Assembly (NCBI GenBank): GCA_016199665.1
Contig: JACQGG010000026.1
Location: forward strand, 1-12,701
Direction: 5' to 3'
Length of the DNA: 12,701 bases
Origin: Acidobacteriota bacterium
Lineage (GTDB): Bacteria > Acidobacteriota > UBA6911 > JACQSX01
Shown: positions 1 through 5,832 of the stretch, in pieces
Position numbering within the stretch: the first letter of the stretch is position 1
Layout: every line of letters starts with the position of its first letter
The notes under the pieces: generated by a model
Databases searched by the model: none
Told to the model about the DNA's origin: nothing
The model's input: only the letters and a program-made list of their open reading frames with translations
Translations under genes and position numbers: made by a program

Positions 1-64
1 AATTAGACAGACCAATTCTGCAGTGTTTAGAGAATTAGACAGTTCTGCCGACTAATAGTTAGCC
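1..64 (+). other. Candidate upstream recombination site (attI or end of a previous attC) with direct repeats
   Basis: The 10-mer AATTAGACAG occurs at 1-10 and again at 33-42. Each copy is followed by TTCTGC (16-21 and 43-48). The stretch ends in an integron-type core site GTTAGCC at 58-64, identical to the core at 2066-2072. Direct repeats next to one core site are known from integron attI sites, where they bind the integrase, so this could be the head of the array. It could equally be the 3' half of an attC cut off by the window edge. No complementary left arm is visible, so the type of site is not decided. Confidence 0.35.
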
Positions 65-1258
65 GACCTCGGGAAGAACTGTGAGGCAAGTGATGGCCAA
101 GAAGAGAGCGAGCGATCCGACTGACCCGCAACCACCGCCTACCGAGCCCAAGCAGACGAAGCGCTCTGGAAGAAAGCGATCGGTTGGTGCCGCGAAGGGA
201 GCCGCGTGGACGTTCCCGAAGGAGACCCTCGAATCAGCCATCCGCGTGGCCCGGGCGATCGACGAGAAACACGGGGGGAACCCGATGAACGCCGCGGACC
301 TCGCGAAGGCGGTCGGCTTCCGACAGTCGACTGACTGGCGGTTTCTCGACCTCCTACGCGCGGCCAACCAGTACGGGCTGGTCTCAGGCAGCGGCGCAAC
401 GGCCACTGTACGTCTTGAGAAACTGGGCCAAGACATCGTTGTCCCAGGCGACGCGTCCGACAGGCAACGCGCACTTCTGGAGGCGTTTCGCAGCGTCGAA
501 GACTTCAAGAAGGTAGAGGACTTCTATGGCAGCAAGCGCCTACCTGAGGACGAGTTCTTCAAGAACACGCTGTCGCGGCAGTTCAGCGTCCCGCGGGATC
601 GCGTGGACCGATTCGCAGATGTGTTCCGAGAGAACCTGGTCTTCCTCACTTCCTTCGCGGCAAGACCGACCACCGCGGCTGCTACCGCCACTGAGGCCGC
701 CGACGCCGGAGGCAGAGAACTTCCCGCAGAGGCTCCGCTCAAGGAAGGGCGAGTACGTCGTTTTCTCGACAGCTGCTTCGTAATGATGCCCTTCGGTGAG
801 TGGTTTGACCGCTACTACCAGGAAATCTACGTGCCGGCCATCCGAGAGGCGGGCTTTGAGCCCGTTCGGGCCGACGAGCTCTTCAACACGGGAAGCGTCG
901 TCGAGCAGATCTGGGAGCAGATCGACAAATCCAAGGTGCTCTTGGCTGACCTGACCGGTAAGAACGCGAATGTGTTCTACGAGCTTGGCCTAGCCCATGC
1001 TGCACGGAAACCCGTCGTCTTCGCCGCCGGACAAATCGACGACATTCCGTTTGACCTTCGCCACCTTAGGGTCATTGTCTATGACGTGCGAGAACCGCAA
1101 TGGGCGGCGACGCTGTCCCGTCAGATCACCGAGTTCTTGAAGAACGCGAAGGCCGACCCAGCGAAGTCCATCCCGCAACCTTTCCGCGGAGTACAAGAGT
1201 GAGGTCAGCTAACCAGGCGCTGCAGCGGACGGCCTCCGGCCGCCGCTGAGCGCCGCCG
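59..1258 (+). mobile_element. Integron gene cassette 1 (CFVMMPF-domain gene)
   Basis: The cassette is bounded by core sites cleaved between G and TT: GTTAGCC at 58-64 and GTTATGC at 1258-1264. It holds one plus-strand gene and a terminal attC at 1207-1264. When excised as a circle its simple site would read GTTAGCC, which pairs at 6 of 7 positions with its own R'' box AGCTAAC at 1207-1213. That is the self-complementarity expected of a true cassette. Only about 28 bases separate the core site from the gene start and 4 bases separate the stop codon from attC, typical cassette economy. No cassette promoter is obvious; expression would depend on a promoter upstream of the window. Confidence 0.8.
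93..1202 (+). CDS. Two-domain protein: winged-helix-like N-terminus plus CFVMMPF (TIR/deoxyribosyltransferase-like) domain
   Basis: A 369-residue protein. The ATG at 93 is chosen over the in-frame GTG at 81 because GAGG (83-86) sits six bases before it. Residues 1-40 are basic, proline-rich and probably disordered. Residues about 42-118 resemble the small helical/winged-helix region seen in DUF5343-like proteins (PKETLESAI, GNPMNAADLAKAVG, then FLDLLRAANQYGLV). Residues 190-222 are an Ala/Glu-rich linker. Residues about 226-350 form the C-terminal domain: CFVMMPF at 228-234, ADLTGKNANVFYELGLAHA at 285-303 with Glu297 as candidate catalytic acid, and a late DLRHLRVIVYD strand. This Rossmann-like fold is related to TIR and nucleoside 2-deoxyribosyltransferase domains, which cleave N-glycosidic bonds of nucleotides such as NAD. 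Such modules are frequent in phage-defence effectors. A defence role is inferred from fold and cassette context; substrate and trigger are unknown. No signal peptide or membrane segment is seen. Confidence 0.85.
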   Translation: MAKKRASDPTDPQPPPTEPKQTKRSGRKRSVGAAKGAAWTFPKETLESAIRVARAIDEKHGGNPMNAADLAKAVGFRQSTDWRFLDLLRAANQYGLVSGSGATATVRLEKLGQDIVVPGDASDRQRALLEAFRSVEDFKKVEDFYGSKRLPEDEFFKNTLSRQFSVPRDRVDRFADVFRENLVFLTSFAARPTTAAATATEAADAGGRELPAEAPLKEGRVRRFLDSCFVMMPFGEWFDRYYQEIYVPAIREAGFEPVRADELFNTGSVVEQIWEQIDKSKVLLADLTGKNANVFYELGLAHAARKPVVFAAGQIDDIPFDLRHLRVIVYDVREPQWAATLSRQITEFLKNAKADPAKSIPQPFRGVQE

Positions 1259-1264
1259 TTATGC
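1207..1264 (+). other. attC: Integron attC site 1 (58 bp)
   Basis: The site runs from R'' AGCTAAC (1207-1213) to R' GTTATGC (1258-1264). Between them the left arm GGCGCT (1216-1221) plus CAGCGG (1223-1228) pairs perfectly with CCGCTGAGCGCC (1243-1254), leaving G1222 as the single extrahelical base. An inner stem CGGCC (1230-1234) / GGCCG (1238-1242) closes on the loop TCC. Conserved core ends, little conservation between, and a hairpin with an unpaired base in the L box are the defining features of attC. These sites are recombined as folded single strands by the integron integrase. The R' box also supplies the stop codon of the reverse-strand antitoxin gene. Confidence 0.92.
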
Positions 1265-1573
1265 GACTTTCAGGCTCCGTCGGCCGGCCTTGACTGTCAG
1301 ACGAACGCGAGCGCCGAGGCAAGTGAGCATGTCAATGAGGGCATCCGTACTGAACAGGTCAATCCGACCGCGGAGAAGGTCGCTGACCCGAGGTTGCGAC
1401 ACCCGGAGAACGTTGGCAGCTGCCTTCTGCTTCAGGCCACGGGACGCGATGATCTTCTGGACCTCGATCATCAGGTCCGCTCGGACCAGAAGGTGCTCCG
1501 CTTCCTCTCGGCGGAACCCCAGGTCACGGAACACGTTGCCAGTTGAAGGCGTGATCTTGACTTTCTTGGGCAC
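1259..1573 (-). CDS. XRE-family antitoxin of a HigBA-like type II toxin-antitoxin system
   Basis: A 104-residue protein with GTG start at 1573, one base after the toxin stop codon. A strong GGGAGG ribosome binding site lies about seven bases upstream, inside the toxin 3' end. Residues about 35-70 form a helix-turn-helix (LKQKAAANVLRVSQPRVSDLLRG), followed by the IDLFSTDALIDMLTCLGARVRLTV segment typical of the HTH_37-type XRE antitoxins paired with Gp49-like toxins. It should neutralise the toxin by binding it and repress the operon through the palindrome at 1934-1949. Order is toxin first, antitoxin second, as in HigBA. The TAA stop lies within the attC core GTTATGC, so the coding sequence ends exactly at the cassette edge. 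Pairing and repression are inferred from family and layout. Confidence 0.9.
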   Translation of the reverse strand: MPKKVKITPSTGNVFRDLGFRREEAEHLLVRADLMIEVQKIIASRGLKQKAAANVLRVSQPRVSDLLRGRIDLFSTDALIDMLTCLGARVRLTVKAGRRSLKVA

Positions 1574-1574
1574 C

Positions 1575-1925
1575 CTACCCTCCCGTCAGGTTTCTTGTGC
1601 GGCGCTGACCGACCAGGTCTCGGAACCGTCGGCGGGCCAGTTCCACGTCACGGATCGCCGTCTTCCTGGTGCGCTTCTCGAACGCGTGCAGCACATAGAC
1701 GGCCTCCGCGAACTTGGCGACGTACAGCACGCGGTGCTCCAGGGACATGTGAACTCGGATTTCACGGACACCGGGCCCGATGGTCGGCATCGGCTTCCAA
1801 TCCAGCGGGTCCAGGCCCTGCTGGACACGCCGCAGCTGAACACCGGTGAGTTTCTTGGCGTCCCGCGGAAATGCACGCACGCCGCTGCACGAGGCACCGA
1901 GCCACTGGAGCGGCTTATCGAGCAC
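1575..1925 (-). CDS. RelE/HigB-like toxin (phage-derived Gp49-like family)
   Basis: A 116-residue protein of the RelE-fold Gp49-like/HigB toxin family, which includes ribosome-dependent mRNA endonucleases. Recognisable blocks are LRRVQQGLDPLDWKPMPTIG (31-50), GPGVREIRV (50-58), EHRVLYVAKF (63-72) and VYVLHAFEKRTRKT (76-89), the last being a family hallmark. Arg54, Arg65 and Lys84 are candidate RNA-contacting residues by analogy. The start is the GTG at 1925, only five bases after the -10 box of a near-consensus promoter and with no Shine-Dalgarno sequence, so the transcript is probably leaderless. The antitoxin gene follows after one base. The C-terminal tail (GQRRTRNLTGG) is basic and probably flexible. 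Confidence 0.88.
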   Translation of the reverse strand: MLDKPLQWLGASCSGVRAFPRDAKKLTGVQLRRVQQGLDPLDWKPMPTIGPGVREIRVHMSLEHRVLYVAKFAEAVYVLHAFEKRTRKTAIRDVELARRRFRDLVGQRRTRNLTGG

Positions 1926-1930
1926 GGGTC

Positions 1931-1959
1931 AATATACGAGTATTCGTATGTCCTGTCAA
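1931..1959 (-). promoter_or_regulatory. Sigma70-type promoter of the toxin-antitoxin operon
   Basis: On the minus strand, TTGACA (1954-1959) is followed after exactly 17 bases by TATATT (1931-1936). This is a perfect -35, optimal spacing and a 5-of-6 -10 box. The toxin GTG begins five bases after the -10 element, so the expected transcription start coincides with or directly abuts the start codon. This predicts leaderless translation of the toxin. An internal promoter is needed because the pair is oriented against the array. Confidence 0.8.
1934..1949. promoter_or_regulatory. Palindromic operator between -35 and -10 of the toxin-antitoxin promoter
   Basis: ATACGA (1934-1939) and TCGTAT (1944-1949) form a perfect 6-bp inverted repeat around four bases. 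The repeat lies almost wholly within the 17-bp promoter spacer and overlaps the last bases of the -10 box. A dimeric helix-turn-helix antitoxin bound there would block RNA polymerase, the standard autoregulation of type II systems. Binding by the neighbouring antitoxin is inferred from position. Confidence 0.7.
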
Positions 1960-1976
1960 GCTCAGATGGGCCAGTC

Positions 1977-2072
1977 GCATAACCACCCGCTGCAGCCGCC
2001 GGCGGGCGTCGGTCGCGGGGTGAATTCATCGGGGGCTGGCGCCGCTCGCGGCTCAGCGCGAGGTCGTTAGCC
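1977..2072 (+). other. attC: Integron attC site 2 (96 bp)
   Basis: R'' is GCATAAC (1977-1983) and R' is GTTAGCC (2066-2072). The left arm CGCTG (1988-1992) plus AGCCGC (1994-1999) pairs with GCGGCTCAGCG (2048-2058), leaving C1993 extrahelical. This is the same architecture as attC 1, and both left arms share the string GCTGCAGC. The middle is longer and GC-rich, with the palindrome TGAATTCA near its centre as a possible hairpin tip. Length is within the usual attC range. Shared arm sequence with different middles suggests the cassettes belong to one integron family. Confidence 0.88.
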
Positions 2073-3245
2073 GTGAGAACAATCATGCGATTTCACAACG
2101 ATCCCGGTCATTATGTTGCCCATTACACTCGCTTCGAGACAGCCGTTGACCATATTCTCAAGAATAGAAGTCTCCGACTTGGGCCATTCACCGCAACTAA
2201 CGACCCGAGGGAAACAAAGACGTGGCACTTTGCCGTAGGCAGCTCATGGTCCCATGAACACTCGGTGACTTCGGAGGAACTTGAGGCATTGTCAAAGCGA
2301 AACGTCGAATTCGACAGAATTCTAAAGCACGGTCGCAAGATTCTGTGTGTGTCGCAGGATGCAGAAAATACATTTAAGCTAAACATTTCAGATCGCGCTT
2401 ACGGGAAGCCTCGAATGTGGGCGCAATATGCTGGCAATCACAGTGGTGTGTGTCTCCTGTTTGACAAACAGGCTCTGCATGAGACGTTGGAAAGCAGATT
2501 AGGTCACCAGAAACTATTCTGCGGCCCCGTAGAGTACGGCAACTTTCATCACGTCGGTGCACTTGGGTGGATGGAACACATGGATGCGTTTCAACTTTCC
2601 GCCGACGATATTTCGACCAATGGTCTCGAAAATGTACTACGGCACCAGCGGGACAAGCATCATAAAGTTTTTTTCTTTCGAAAGAACAAAGATTGGCAGC
2701 AGGAAGCAGAGTACCGTTGGATCATTCGCGGTGACACGAACGATCCAGAGTTTATCCCCATTGAGAATGCACTCCGTGCAATTTTGCTCGGCATAGATTT
2801 TCCACTTGATCGCTTGGCTGAGATTCACAAATACTGCAAGGCGGGCTGTTCGTCCCCCAATGTCTAACTTAATAGCCCATTTCAACTTCCTGAAACGTCG
2901 CGGCGATGTTGATTATGTTGCCAAGGTTCTTGCTAGCAAAGAGCTGTTTTCAGTGCGCGAAACTCAAGAGGAGTCGTTTTGGTGGAAGCCGGCTCGCTAT
3001 CAAGCCACGCTTCAGGTGAGTTCTCCGAAGAAGTTCAAGCTTTCAGAATCCCGCTACCTGTTCGAGCTGACGTACATTGATATCGACCAACTGAAGCAGA
3101 ATATCGCTACTTTGGAAAACGATCTCAAGAACATAATCAATTCCAATCTTCCAGATTTCAAAGGTCAGCCAGTCAATTGGAACTGGGCAAATGTCGATAT
3201 CAAGAAAACCAACGCCGCCGCGCATCTGATCATCGGAACCGCGAC
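2067..3245 (+). mobile_element. Probable gene cassette 3, apparently truncated (no closing attC)
   Basis: The segment begins at the core site GTTAGCC (2066-2072) and holds two overlapping plus-strand genes. No second attC (R''-hairpin-R') is visible between 2868 and 3245. A GTCTAAC at 2862-2868 resembles an R'' box but has no matching arm and lies inside coding sequence. The base composition is clearly more AT-rich than the cassettes before it and the mdh gene after it. The foreign segment stops where the 3' end of mdh begins, so the array end looks eroded or joined by a deletion. The right limit is approximate. Confidence 0.55.
2085..2867 (+). CDS. DUF2971 family protein
   Basis: A 260-residue protein with the order of motifs typical of DUF2971: HYT (13-15) near the N-terminus, NDPRE (39-43), CVSQD (88-92), MWAQYAGNHSGVCLLFD (111-127) and KDWQQEAEYRWI (202-213). 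The biochemical function of the family is not established; members are common in accessory islands and near defence genes. The ATG at 2085 is preferred to the in-frame GTG at 2073 because the protein then opens just before HYT and a weak GAGA sits upstream; the GTG, one base past the core site, cannot be excluded. The gene starts within 20 bases of the cassette boundary. Its stop overlaps the next gene by 8 bp, suggesting translational coupling. AT-rich codon use marks it as acquired. No membrane segment is seen. Confidence 0.85.
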   Translation: MRFHNDPGHYVAHYTRFETAVDHILKNRSLRLGPFTATNDPRETKTWHFAVGSSWSHEHSVTSEELEALSKRNVEFDRILKHGRKILCVSQDAENTFKLNISDRAYGKPRMWAQYAGNHSGVCLLFDKQALHETLESRLGHQKLFCGPVEYGNFHHVGALGWMEHMDAFQLSADDISTNGLENVLRHQRDKHHKVFFFRKNKDWQQEAEYRWIIRGDTNDPEFIPIENALRAILLGIDFPLDRLAEIHKYCKAGCSSPNV

Positions 3246-3255
3246 TTACAGGTAG
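2860..3255 (+). CDS. Small protein of unknown function, coupled to the DUF2971 gene
   Basis: A 131-residue reading frame starting at the ATG at 2860, inside the last codons of the DUF2971 gene (8-bp overlap). I do not recognise the family. It opens with MSNLIAHFNFLKRRGDVDYVAKVL and has a charged middle with WWKPARYQATLQVS and a predicted beta segment YLFELTYIDIDQL (about 68-80). This is followed by an amphipathic helix and a hydrophobic end, AAAHLIIGTATYR. The mixed alpha/beta pattern suggests a small soluble domain. The last ten bases overlap the 3' end of the convergent mdh gene, so the final residues and stop may come from host DNA and the native C-terminus may be lost. Overlap and shared composition suggest joint action with the DUF2971 protein; that is inference. 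Confidence 0.65.
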   Translation: MSNLIAHFNFLKRRGDVDYVAKVLASKELFSVRETQEESFWWKPARYQATLQVSSPKKFKLSESRYLFELTYIDIDQLKQNIATLENDLKNIINSNLPDFKGQPVNWNWANVDIKKTNAAAHLIIGTATYR

Positions 3256-4184
3256 GCGTTTTTCTTGAGCACGTCCACCAGATCCTGGACTGCCTTGGCG
3301 GAGCGCTGCAAAGCTGATTTTTCGTCAGTGGTCAGGTTAATCTGAATGATCTCCTCCATACCCCGGGCGCCCAGTTTGACCGGAACGCCGACAAACAGCC
3401 CGCTGATCCCGTACTCGCCTTCCAGGCGAACCGCACAGGGGAGGACCTTCTTCTTGTCTTTCAGAATCGCCTCCACCATTTCAGCCGCAGCGGCGGAAGG
3501 AGCGTAGAAGGCGCTGCCGCTCCCCAGAAGCTGGACAATCTCGCCGCCTCCGTCCCGAGTGCGCTTGACCAGGCGATCGATCTGTTCCTGACTCATCAAC
3601 TCGGTGATGGGAATTCCAGCCACCGTGCTGTACCGCGGCAGAGGAACCATGGTATCGCCGTGGCCGCCCAGCACGAAGGCATGAGTGTTTTCCACGCTCA
3701 CCTTGAGTTCCTGGGCAATGAAGGTCCGAAAGCGCGCCGAGTCAAGCACGCCCGCCATGCCGATCACCCGATGCCGCGGAAATCCGCTTTCCTTCATGGC
3801 CACGGCGCACATCGCATCCAGCGGATTGCTCACGACAATCAGGATGCACTCGGGAGAGTTCTTGACCACCTTGACGGTGACATCCTTCAAGATCGCGGCG
3901 TTCTTTAACAGGAGATCGTCACGAGTCATTCCCGGCTTGCGGGGCAGCCCGGCCGTAATCACCACCAGGTCGGAGCCGGCGGTATCCTCATAGCGCTGCG
4001 TTCCCGTTACCAGACTGTCATAGCCGCAGACGGGACCGCTTTCCAGCAGATCGAGCCCTTTGCCTTCCGGCACTCCCTGCAGGATATCGATCAGAACGAT
4101 GTCCCCGAGTTCTTTTTCCGCCAGGCGTTGCGCTACAGTGGCCCCGACGTTACCCGCTCCAACGACGGTAATTTTTTTCTGCAT
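3246..4184 (-). CDS. mdh: Malate dehydrogenase (NAD-dependent, LDH-like type)
   Basis: A 312-residue TCA-cycle enzyme that interconverts malate and oxaloacetate. The Rossmann motif GAGNVG is at 9-14, and Asp33 at the end of the second strand indicates NAD preference. Arg82 in PRKPGMTR occupies the position that is glutamine in lactate dehydrogenase and so selects the dicarboxylate; Arg88 belongs to the same loop. Asn120 (VSNPLD), Asp148/Arg151 (LDSARFR) and catalytic His175 (GGHGDTMVPL) are all present. The ATG at 4184 is preferred to the GTG at 4196 because the protein then opens directly with the nucleotide-binding strand; a GGGGGAG run lies just upstream, though close. It follows icd by under 30 bases, giving an icd-mdh operon. 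Its 3' end meets the foreign cassette region and overlaps the convergent small gene by 10 bp. No terminator is visible. Confidence 0.95.
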   Translation of the reverse strand: MQKKITVVGAGNVGATVAQRLAEKELGDIVLIDILQGVPEGKGLDLLESGPVCGYDSLVTGTQRYEDTAGSDLVVITAGLPRKPGMTRDDLLLKNAAILKDVTVKVVKNSPECILIVVSNPLDAMCAVAMKESGFPRHRVIGMAGVLDSARFRTFIAQELKVSVENTHAFVLGGHGDTMVPLPRYSTVAGIPITELMSQEQIDRLVKRTRDGGGEIVQLLGSGSAFYAPSAAAAEMVEAILKDKKKVLPCAVRLEGEYGISGLFVGVPVKLGARGMEEIIQINLTTDEKSALQRSAKAVQDLVDVLKKNAYL

Positions 4185-4211
4185 GGTCTCCCCCACGGAA
4201 CAGGCTTCCAG

Positions 4212-5459
4212 CTAGCTCATGTTGTCGCAAATAGCTTTCCCAAACTCCGACGTCTTGACCGTGGTTGCGCCTTCCATCTGACGCTCCAGGTCGTAGGTCA
4301 CTTTCTTTTGAGCGATTGTCTTTTCCACAGCACGATAAATCACCTGACCCACCTCGTTCCAGCCCATGTGATCAAACATCATTACTCCGGACAGGATCAC
4401 CGAGCAGGGGTTCACTTTGTCTTGTCCTGCATACTTTGGCGCTGTCCCGTGAGTGGCCTCGAAAACAGCCACCCGGTCGTTGATGTTGGCGCCCGGGGCC
4501 ATTCCCAGACCGCCGATCTGCGCCGCGCATGCGTCGGAAAGGTAATCGCCGTTGAGGTTGGGGGTGGCGATTATTTCGTACTCGTCCGGGCGGAGCAGGA
4601 CCTGCTGGAACATGGCGTCGGCAATGCGATCGTTGATCATGACTTTGCCTGCGGGAATCCGGCCGCCGTGCTTGGAGTAGACTTCATCTTCGGTGACTGT
4701 CTGCGCCGCGAATTCCTCCCGGGCCAGTTCGTAGCCCCAGTCTCGAAACGCCCCTTCAGTAAACTTCATGATGTTCCCTTTGTGGACCATCGTCACCCGC
4801 TTGCGTCCATGCGCCAGCGCATGGCGGAGCGCCATGCGCACCAGGTTTTGCGACCCGGTGCGTGAAATCGGCTTGATGCCAATCCCGGAGTCAAGGCGGA
4901 TCTTCTTGCCCATGGCGCCATTGAGAAACTCGATGATCTTGCGCGCCTCTTCCGTCCCTTCTTTCCATTCGATTCCGGCATAGACATCTTCGGTATTTTC
5001 ACGAAAGATCACGACATTCATTTTTTCCGGATGCTTCACCGGACTCGGCGCACCGGCGATGTAGCGAACCGGACGCACGCAAGCGTACAGATCCAGTATC
5101 TGTCGCAAGCTCACATTCAGGCTGCGGATGCCTCCGCCCACAGGCGTCGTCAGCGGCCCTTTAATCCCGATGAGAAACTCATCAAACGCTCGAGTGGTTT
5201 CTCCGGGAAGCCACTCTCCGGTTTTCTGAAATGCTTTCTCCCCTGCGTAAATCTCCATCCAGACCACGCCGCGTTTGCCGCCGTAAGCCTTCTGAACAGC
5301 CGCGTCAAAAACCACACGCGAAGCGCGCCAAATGTCGATTCCGATCCCGTCTCCTTCAATAAATGGAATAATGGGATTGTCCGGCACAACATGCTTGCCG
5401 TTGTGAAACTCGATCTTCTTCCCCTGGGATGGCACTTGAATCAACTTGTATGAGCTCAT
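4212..5459 (-). CDS. icd: Isocitrate dehydrogenase (NADP-dependent)
   Basis: A 415-residue homologue of the E. coli-type enzyme, converting isocitrate to 2-oxoglutarate in the TCA cycle. The substrate motif GGGIRSLNVSLRQ spans 108-120, with Ser113 at the same number as the serine phosphorylated by the E. coli IDH kinase. Tyr160 and Lys227 are the expected catalytic pair. Metal-binding aspartates are Asp281, Asp305 and Asp309. The cofactor motif HGTAPKYAGQDKVNP (338-351) has Lys342-Tyr343, the pair that favours NADP. An AGGAGT ribosome binding site lies six bases before the ATG. It is first in the operon with mdh. No isocitrate dehydrogenase kinase gene is in the window, so control by phosphorylation is only possible, not shown. 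Confidence 0.97.
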   Translation of the reverse strand: MSSYKLIQVPSQGKKIEFHNGKHVVPDNPIIPFIEGDGIGIDIWRASRVVFDAAVQKAYGGKRGVVWMEIYAGEKAFQKTGEWLPGETTRAFDEFLIGIKGPLTTPVGGGIRSLNVSLRQILDLYACVRPVRYIAGAPSPVKHPEKMNVVIFRENTEDVYAGIEWKEGTEEARKIIEFLNGAMGKKIRLDSGIGIKPISRTGSQNLVRMALRHALAHGRKRVTMVHKGNIMKFTEGAFRDWGYELAREEFAAQTVTEDEVYSKHGGRIPAGKVMINDRIADAMFQQVLLRPDEYEIIATPNLNGDYLSDACAAQIGGLGMAPGANINDRVAVFEATHGTAPKYAGQDKVNPCSVILSGVMMFDHMGWNEVGQVIYRAVEKTIAQKKVTYDLERQMEGATTVKTSEFGKAICDNMS

Positions 5460-5489
5460 GAACGACTCCTGTCCTTATAAAAACACAAG

Positions 5490-5517
5490 CTTATATCAAA
5501 AGTTCTCACCCTGTCAG
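5490..5517 (-). promoter_or_regulatory. Probable sigma70-type promoter of icd-mdh
   Basis: On the minus strand CTGACA (5512-5517) is followed after 16 bases by TATAAG (5490-5495); each differs from consensus at one base. The expected start leaves a leader of about 24 bases ending in the strong AGGAGT site before icd. The surrounding DNA is locally AT-rich, as promoters are. The call rests on sequence match and position only. Confidence 0.55.
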
Positions 5518-5581
5518 CGGCCCTTCGATTCATACAACACATTAATAAAACTGAATGGTGCGGGGGATCGGGCATCAAAAT

Positions 5582-5665
5582 CGCGGATCGCAGATCGCAC
5601 ATGGCACATCGCAGATCGCACATCGCACATCGCAGATCGCAGATCGCGGATCGCGGATCCCCGAT
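5582..5665 (+). repeat. Heptad tandem array A (12 units, consensus CGCRSAT)
   Basis: Twelve contiguous 7-bp units in strict phase: CGCGGAT, CGCAGAT, CGCACAT and close variants, ending with CCCCGAT. Unit variation is concentrated at positions 4 and 5. The array lies about 120 bp upstream of icd and is mirrored by array A' at 5991-6060. Heptanucleotide intergenic arrays are known from cyanobacteria as STRR sequences; a relation is not claimed. Confidence 0.9.
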
Positions 5666-5754
5666 CGCGGGGCAAGTCGCTGGTCGCAAGTTGAAGATGG
5701 ATCTGCGCAAAGCCTTGGGAGGAGTTGACTCTCATTCGCCCCGTTGCTCCGTGA

Positions 5755-5832
5755 GAACGTGTGAAAAATCGTCTACTCCGTAATCCGCGAGAGCTCGGCA
5801 GCGGCGCCATCGCCCTATTTTTTCACACGTTC
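5755..5832. repeat. 14-bp perfect inverted repeat with 50-bp loop
   Basis: GAACGTGTGAAAAA (5755-5768) and its exact complement TTTTTCACACGTTC (5819-5832) flank a GC-rich 50-base interior. A perfect 14-bp match over this distance is unlikely by chance. It could be the end repeats of a small non-autonomous element or a structured RNA stem. No transposase is present and no target-site duplication was recognised. Confidence 0.75.

Larger units (their letters stand above)
1259..2066 (-). mobile_element. Integron gene cassette 2 (toxin-antitoxin cassette)
   Basis: The cassette lies between core sites GTTATGC (1258-1264) and GTTAGCC (2066-2072). Its R'' box GCATAAC (1977-1983) is the exact reverse complement of its own 5' core GTTATGC, as expected for a cassette that circularises. 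The toxin-antitoxin pair is oriented against the array and has its own promoter. Toxin-antitoxin cassettes with internal promoters are a known feature of sedentary chromosomal integrons, where they are thought to stabilise long silent arrays (established idea; inferred here). Confidence 0.85.

Noticed and set aside
1290..1982. 230-residue plus-strand frame across the toxin-antitoxin pair
   Set aside because: It is arginine-rich, resembles no family and crosses the promoter and operator of two recognisable minus-strand genes.
2862..2868. GTCTAAC as R'' box of a third attC
   Set aside because: It fits RYYYAAC, but no L arm pairing or downstream GTTRRRY was found and it lies in the overlap of two coding sequences.
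3246..3300. Rho-independent terminator after mdh
   Set aside because: No GC-rich hairpin followed by a T-run on the minus strand was found downstream of the stop codon.
5582..5665. Possible CRISPR array
   Set aside because: Units are 7 bp, contiguous and without spacers; this is a heptad tandem repeat.
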